Assembly (NCBI GenBank): GCA_029891385.1
Contig: CM057227.1
Span: 94,698,818 to 94,762,817 of the forward strand
Source of the DNA: Erythroxylum novogranatense
Taxonomy: Eukaryota; Streptophyta; Magnoliopsida; Malpighiales; Erythroxylaceae
Direction of reading: 5' to 3'
Length of the DNA stretch: 64,000 nt
Shown: positions 57,828 through 64,000 of the stretch, piece after piece
Layout of the letters: each line of letters begins with the position of its first letter
Position numbering within the stretch: the stretch's first letter is position 1
The notes under the pieces: generated by a model
What the model was told of the DNA's origin: nothing
What the model saw: only the letters and a program-made list of their open reading frames with translations
The model's database searches: none
Translations under genes and position numbers: made by a program

Positions 57828-58645
57828 CATGTTTTGATTAATAATTAATATTGTACAATTAACTGTTATAAGGAAAACAGAAAGGGTAACTTACATAAAC
57901 CAAGACAGAGACTAATTCCAAGAAAATGGAGAAAACATAAAAGGTTGGTGGATTTAGGCCGAGCAGTAAGGAATTGGCATCGTTGAAGCCTTTGAATCAA
58001 CATTCTTCCTCCATTGTCGTTACAAACTCTTCTTACTCTTGGCCAATGGGGCCGGTCGCGTCGTTTAGGTGGATACTACATCTACATAAGGACGTCCCTA
58101 CAGCCACTCGTTTCTACTCACAAGGATTGGATTTTACTGTTAATGTGTGCACTCTTCGCTGGGCTGAACTTCAATTAGGACCTCTTAAGCTCGCTCTAAT
58201 GCAATCTCCCAAGTAATCTTTACCTCTCTTGTTATAGTTTTGGAATTTGTTTAAGTTTCTAATCCAATTTTATAGTGAACATATTTTGCAGAAAGGCTAC
58301 TCTTCCATGCTATCCTTCACAGTGAATGATATTAACAGTACGGTGACAAAGTTAATATCCTTAGGTGGCGAGCTTGATGGCTCCATCAAGTATGAAATTC
58401 ATGGAAAGGTAATCATCTTTGAATAATATCCAAGGTAGATCTTGAAATCTTTCATGTATAAAAACTAGACGTATCATGCAAATTACTTTTTTTTTAATTA
58501 GGTCGCGGCCATGCGTTGTCTAGATGGCCACATTTTGGGCCTCTATGAACCTATTTAAGACTTCACATTATAAGCTGTTTTTAGTATTAACCAGTGGTGT
58601 ATGAAGACATGAGAAAGACATCGTAATATTCTCCATATTTTGGAT
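57828..58645 (+). repeat. Right arm of the VOC inverted duplication
   Basis: Partner of 55990-56806, containing the intact three-exon gene and its immediate upstream sequence. Confidence 0.9.
58046..58558 (+). CDS. Glyoxalase/VOC-superfamily protein, 118 aa, three exons
   Basis: Exons 58046-58212, 58276-58408 and 58502-58558 are joined by GT-AG introns of 63 and 93 bp and sum to 357 bp (118 codons plus TAA). The chosen intron-1 acceptor is TTTTATAG before 58276, not the later TTTTGCAG, because only it keeps the frame (QSPNEHILQKGYSS). The protein starts MGPVASFRWILHLHKDVP, has TRFYSQGLDFTVNVCTLRWA, then LSFTVNDINSTVTKL, and ends DGHILGLYEPI, a single vicinal-oxygen-chelate module. It resembles small plant glyoxalase I-like proteins of unknown substrate. 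The first ATG in the frame is at 58046; upstream codons are open to 57941 but lack ATG. Confidence 0.85.
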
Positions 58646-59320
58646 TTCCTTCAATTGTCGTGCATAGTGTTGGACCTAGAAAGTTGGCTGAGATGTTTAA
58701 CATTATTGAGATGGAGAAAAGGTTTCAAATTTATGTCCTCCTTACTAGTCATGTAAATTGAGTATTTGTCATCGTACGTGTCCCCAAGAATTGAAAGGAG
58801 ATCTTATGATTTTTTGGGTAGAACTGTTGCTCTTTTTTGCCTACGTTTTGAATTATCATCTTGAACCTTCGCATCATATTCACGTTTACGTCTTTATTGT
58901 AATAATTTGATTGCAGTTCTTTATGAAACTATAAATGAGTTTGTTGTTAGGTTATCAAATTTTTTTTGAGAAAGTATGATTTGTAAATATATTATGAATA
59001 ATGAAAATAAATTAAAAAAGATGACACTTTAAAAAGTACCTGACCAAGCACGCTATACTGCACCCCAATTCATTATTTTATTTCATTTATGAATGTGGCA
59101 ATTATTTCATTTCATTAACTCCTTAAATGAACGAAGGCATCGAGGTATTCGTGATCATTATTTCATTTCATCTAGGCAGGTAGCAATTATTTCATTTCAT
59201 TAACTTCCTTAAATGAATGAAGGCTTCAAAGTTTTTGGTGTAGTTGTCCAAATAAAAGAAAGAGTACATTTATACTCCAATTGAAAGCAATATCTGATCT
59301 CTTTCCCCCATTGTTACCTA
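58646..59320. other. Spacer with a short tandem duplication
   Basis: No gene is seen. A ~42-bp stretch (GCAATTATTTCATTTCATTA onward) at 59098 recurs at 59183, period 85 bp. Confidence 0.6.
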
Positions 59321-59573
59321 CTCTCTCATATTCAAAATAAGTGTTATTTTAGAGAGATATACATTTATTAAGAAAGCTAGTGAAATGTTTGATATACTCT
59401 TATTAATTACATGTTGAATTGTCTTGAAAATGTAATCTGTATAATTAGGATGTGAGAGAAATTAAAGGATAATTTTAGAAATAAAATTATAAACATGTAT
59501 AAAAATCGTGAAGCGAAATTTATTTTGAATAATTAAAATTTCTAAAACGACATTTATTTTGAACAGGAGAGAG
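59321..59573. mobile_element. Stowaway-type (Tc1/mariner) MITE, 253 bp
   Basis: Terminal inverted repeats of 33 bp match at 28 positions. One reads CTCTCTCATATTCAAAATAA and the other CTCTCTCCTGTTCAAAATAA. TA dinucleotides flank both ends (59319-59320, 59574-59575). Start sequence, size and TA target fit Stowaway. No coding capacity. Confidence 0.85.
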
Positions 59574-60329
59574 TATCTTTTTTATATCCATAAGGATCTC
59601 ACTTTTAATAAATCAAAAAAGGCGTTGCTTTTATTGTTGAGATATTAGAACTTATTGGAGATTTGTCATAATCTTCTCTAACGTCATTGCTGGAAATGAA
59701 TGATCAATAAAGTCTTTGAGAAAATGACCACTAAAAGATATCATAAATCACTTAATAAATGTATTGGTTACAGCATCTATGAAATTGATTATTTTAAAAA
59801 AATAAATGTAGCATGCAATAAGATTGAAAAAAATAGAGAACATAATTGAAAAAAATATCAAGATTTCATACGTTTCAAAAATTCAATCCAAGTCAAAGGG
59901 CATCATGATCCAGTTTATGTACAATATGAAAAAAAAGGACATTCTCAACAGATAGATAGGGAGAGTAAAAAAAGCTAACAACTTTGATCCTTCTAAACAT
60001 AGATTATGTCTGCGTTCTTGAAGGAAGTCTAAACAATAGAAAAAAACATGATTACTTATTATCTTCAATTGAATTGGTGAATAAATGGTCAAGAAAAGTA
60101 ACACCATAAATAGTATTTTAATCATTTAGGCATAAAATATATTTTAGCCTACCTTATGCAAGCTTAACCAGATCGATTATTGGAGGAAGTCTTGCATCTT
60201 AAGTGCCATATGGCAAACGATTAATGTCTTGAACCAAAGACAAGAAGATTTGATTAAAACAAGTACTTTGCTACTTTAGAAAGTTAAAGCTTCTCGAACT
60301 ATCCACAGAGATGGAAGTTTTTATGATAC
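59574..60329. other. No recognisable gene
   Basis: AT-rich unique-looking sequence. The minus frame 60125-59883 has hydrophobic low-complexity composition and no family match that I recognise. Confidence 0.4.
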
Positions 60330-60790
60330 TTACCAAAACTTGTTGGGTGGCAATACAAAGAGTTGACACTTCCTCTGTGACCAGTTAAAACACCGGTGCA
60401 TTTCTTCTCCTAGATGTCCCACATCTTTATTTGCAAATTGGTCAAATTAATCAAAACACGGTGAATTATAGAACCCAATGTATGAGATAATATGAACTAC
60501 ATATCTTGTATGGCACTTGGAATATAGTGACCTTTCTGATATCCTTAAGATGTAAAAGTATCTGAATCATTTTAGCCTACCTCAATCCCTTGTAATTGTT
60601 TCTTGATCATATTTTCCATCTTTCTTGCATATGTCTTATCTTGTTTTGTTTAAGAAGTCGAACAATTTAACATTTCTAAGGAAACCACTTAACCTAAGTA
60701 ACTTACAGTTTGATCATTGGAAGCTGTCAGTAGAATAATATCCTCTTGAAACAAATTTGAAATTGGACCTTGCGTTAGCATCAAGAAAAA
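60330..60790 (-). pseudogene. WD40-repeat gene fragment, CDT2 (DTL)-like
   Basis: Minus-strand codons near 60432-60335 read WDI, a stop, EKKCTGVLTGHRGSVNSLYC and HPTS. This is a WD40 blade with the GH and WD anchors, similar to the CDT2/DTL substrate receptor of CRL4 ubiquitin ligases. At about 60765-60715 codons read EDIILLTASNDQT followed by a GTAAGT donor, the blade before it. In-frame stops and missing neighbours indicate a captured or decayed fragment. The exact WD40 family is a guess. Confidence 0.45.
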
Positions 60791-61019
60791 GAACTTCCAT
60801 CAAGTTTCTTTTTAACAACAACAAATAAAACATAAGATGAAGCAAACAAGTGGGCAGTAGTACCATGAACAAAGATTCTTCCAGGAAGTTGAAATGTTTC
60901 AGAGAGTTTAAACCAAGACTTTTTAATGATTCAAAGGAGAATTTGAATACCAATGGTGTATAGATGATGGAAGGTAATTTTTGTTTCCACTTAAAAGTTA
61001 CTGGAACATGCAATAGCAG

Positions 61020-62457
61020 TATATAGTTATTATAATAAGAAAATTTTCAAATAAGATAATTAACAACCAATTAATAATAATTATTAATTAAGAATAATAC
61101 AATTAGAACTAAATTAATAATTAAACAATAATATGGAAGGATTAATAAGTATATCCTATTTCATTTTATCATTTATTATTAAATATTATTAACTAATTAT
61201 TGATTATTATTAAGTATATATTACTGTATGCATGGTTGCACGTTTGCTTTTAAGTCAAAACTGTGCGTGTTATTATTAATTATTAAATATATTAATTAAT
61301 TATTAATTTTGATTATTAGATAATGATTATTATTATTTATTTATTTAATTATGTATGCAAGTTATTATAATTAATTAATTATATTTTAATTGATTAAGCA
61401 ATCGTTTAGTTAACTAATCAATTATATTTTAATGAATTAATTATATTTTATGTGTTAAATATATTATAATTAATTAATCAAGAAATGATTTTTAATTAAT
61501 AAACTAATTAATAATAATTTAATTAATTGATTAATTAAATCTTAATTATATTTAATAATTTTTTATAAAATATATATTTGTCACACACCAGTGACGCTCT
61601 CATATAAATACTTAATTAATAAGGAAGTAGAAGATTTTAATTATATTTAATAAAATTTTAATCAATTAATTATATTTAAATTAATTAGATTGTAATTAAT
61701 TAATTCCATTTTAATTGATTAAGCATTTACTTAATTAATTAATTATATTTTAATTAATTAATTAAAATTTTTATGTGTTAAATATATTATAATTAATTAA
61801 TAAATTAATTATGTTTTAATTAATAAACTAATTAATTAATTAGATTTTAATTATATTTAATAAAAAATTTATAAAAATATATCACGATAATGCAAATACA
61901 AATGATCAGCTCTCTGTCACGATCATGAGTACGATCGTGCAACTACCAAACTTTACCTTGCTATCACTGAACCGAAGTTGAAGATTTTAATTATATTTAA
62001 TAAAAGATTTTAATCAATTAATCATATTGAAATTAATTAAATTGTAATTAATTATATTTTAATTGATTAATTAATTATTTATTTTATATGTATTAAATAT
62101 ATTATAATTAATTAATCAATTAATTATTTTTAATTAATCAACTAATTAATAATATTTTAATTAATTAATTGATTAATTGTATCTTAATTATATTTACTTA
62201 AAAATTTATAAAAATATAGGTCATACCTATGACACTCTCATATATATACTTAATTAATAACAAGTAAGGTCACACGCTTTGATTTAAGTGTCACGACTTG
62301 TGATACATATATTTTCATTTTAAATTAAATATAATTAATTAATTGATTAAATAAAATATAATTAATAAATTAAATAATTAAAATATAAGGTTACAGGCAT
62401 GACTTAAGTGTCAGGCCTGTGATACATATATATTTTATCATTTTAAGTAAAATAAAA

Positions 62458-62492
<35 letters not shown>

Positions 62493-64000
62493 AAATATAA
62501 GGTCATATGTGTGACTTAAGTGTCACATCTACGACACACACATATATATATATTGTTTGATTTTTAATTAAATATAATTAATTAATTGATTTAATAAAAT
62601 ATAATTAATTGATTAAATAATTAAAATATAATTAAGACATATATAAAATATAATTAATTGATTAAAATAAAATTAACACTTGTGATCGCATAATATATAA
62701 CATTTAATTAACTTAATAATAAATAACATATTATTAATTATTAGTTATTATTAAGCTAATCATTCCTTTCTTCCTTTAATTGATTATATTTTAATTATAT
62801 GTAATTATATTTTAGTTAATTAATTAGTTATATTTTAATTAACTAAATAAAATTTAAGTATATTTAATTAAAATTGAAAAATAAATTTGTCACAGGCATT
62901 AATAATAACATAAGTAATAATTAATTGTTAATAATTAATAAATTATATTTTAATTGCTATTAATTATATTTTAATTTATCAATTAGTTATATTTTAAATA
63001 TATTTAATTAAGAAATAAAAATTTACTCGTATTCTTGCTTCTACACTTAATTAACTTAACAATAACTAATAATGAATAATAATATTTGATTTAATTTTAA
63101 TTAATTAATCAATTAATTATATTTTAATTAATCAAACTGTAAAATATATTTTAATTAGTCAATTAATTATATATAAATTATATTTAATTAAAATAAAATA
63201 TTTTAATTAATTATTAATTAATTATAGTTAATTAAAATAATATTTAATTAAAAATAAAATATACCTTTGTCACAGTAGTGACAATTAAGTTACGCCTATG
63301 ACTCTTAATTAACTTAACGATAACTAATAATGAATAATAACATTTTATTTTATTTTAATAACTTAATTATATTTTAATTAATCTATCTTTTAATTATATT
63401 TTAGTTAGTCAATTAATTATATATAAATTATATTTAATTAAAAATGACAAAAATATATGCACTAATTATATTTTAATTAATTAATTAATTAATTAAATTA
63501 TATTTAATTAAAAATGACAACAAAATATTTTAGTATATTTAATTATAAAATTAATTAATTAATTAATCAATATAAATGTGTTGAAAATATTTTAATTAAT
63601 CAATTAATAAATTATATATTTTAATTAATAAATTAATTATATTTAATAAAAATTTATAAATATATATAGGTGTCATAGCGTAAATGTCACATGTGTGACG
63701 CTCTCATAATACATATACTTAATAATTAATAATAATTAATTAATCAATTAATTATGTTTTAATTAATCGACTAATTAATAATATTTTAATTAATTATATC
63801 TTAATTATATTTAATAAAAAATTAATAAGAAGTCATGTCTGTGAGTAATAAGTCACATGCGTGATGTGATGATGAGATAGAAGTTAAGGGAGTTGTTAGA
63901 TCAAAGGGACAATGGGATGGAATTTTGTGTCCGTCCATCCCATTCGTCCTTAGTATTATATACTTAAAGATAAGTCACATGCGTGACGTGATGATGAGAT
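61020..64000. repeat. AT-rich satellite block with the second palindrome version
   Basis: TTAATTAATTA and ATTATATTTTAATTAA elements recur throughout. GC-containing sites punctuate it near 61578, 62218, 62265, 62389, 62499, 62889, 63267, 63669, 63832 and 63971. The fullest reads GGTCAYATGTGTGAC, TTAA, GTGTCAC and YTGTGAYACATATAT. A CACGATCATGAGTACGATCG stretch lies near 61918. A (TAAA)n tract lies at about 62444-62492. The window ends inside it. No gene is present. Confidence 0.75.
63906..63949. repeat. Hairpin in the terminal satellite
   Basis: GGGACAATGGGATGGA at 63906-63921 pairs with TCCATCCCATTCGTCC at 63934-63949 with two mismatches, loop 12 bp. It is flanked by a ~30-bp direct repeat (AAGTCACATGCGTGA then GTGATGATGAGAT) at about 63850-63880 and 63971-64000. 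Confidence 0.7.

Noticed and set aside
57974..58045. Upstream extension of the VOC protein from a TTG codon
   Set aside because: No ATG exists upstream in frame, and family proteins begin near the MGPVASFRW position; TTG starts are not expected here.
58296..58300. TTTTGCAG as the intron-1 acceptor of the VOC gene
   Set aside because: It shifts the frame and gives an early stop; the TTTTATAG acceptor 17-18 bp upstream keeps the conserved frame.

Overview
This is nuclear DNA of a flowering plant, probably a eudicot. The evidence is introns with GT-AG borders, plant-type LTR retrotransposons primed by initiator tRNA-Met, hAT and Stowaway MITEs, and very AT-rich satellite DNA. No bacterial or organellar feature was seen. 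Only two protein genes look intact: a five-exon FKBP12 peptidyl-prolyl isomerase (minus strand, 7102-9235) and a three-exon glyoxalase/VOC-fold protein of 118 residues (plus strand, 58046-58558). Everything else is repeats, decayed transposons, gene fragments or AT-rich spacer, as expected of pericentromeric or otherwise heterochromatic DNA.

Layout. 1-3150: decayed LINE on the minus strand. 5382-5727: small hAT-type MITE with a perfect 8-bp target duplication. 7102-9235: FKBP12, whose 5' flank runs into satellite DNA within about 110 bp. 9699-16425: four tandem copies of a ~1.68-kb AT-rich higher-order unit. 16426-32224: a nest of an LTR-like element split by a ~12.4-kb hAT-like element (16808-29248), itself split by a 9.4-kb Copia element (17668-27052). 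32225-34020: AT-rich satellite carrying GC-containing palindromes. 34021-46075: complete but dead Tat-lineage Gypsy element on the minus strand with 5-bp target duplications, dual RNase H and an antisense ORF with its own TATA box. Its 87-bp minisatellite is interrupted by a 2.2-kb LTR-like insertion (37850-40066). 46081-48204: satellite again. 48210-53025: compact Copia element with 245-bp LTRs. 53026-55380: exon-like pieces of an unidentified transcription unit. 55990-58645: large inverted duplication of the VOC gene, left copy a pseudogene, right copy intact. 59321-59573: Stowaway MITE. 60330-60790: WD40 (CDT2-like) fragment. 61020-64000: AT-rich satellite with a second version of the palindrome.

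The two most unusual signals are (i) a dispersed palindrome, GTGTGAC or GCGTGAC, then a TTAA-centred spacer, then GTCACAC, kept in otherwise decaying AT-rich DNA in four separate blocks, and (ii) the head-to-head VOC gene/pseudogene pair, whose read-through transcript would form a long hairpin. Copies of the same repeat differ mainly by 1-bp indels at homopolymers, so part of the apparent frameshifting may be residual long-read consensus error.
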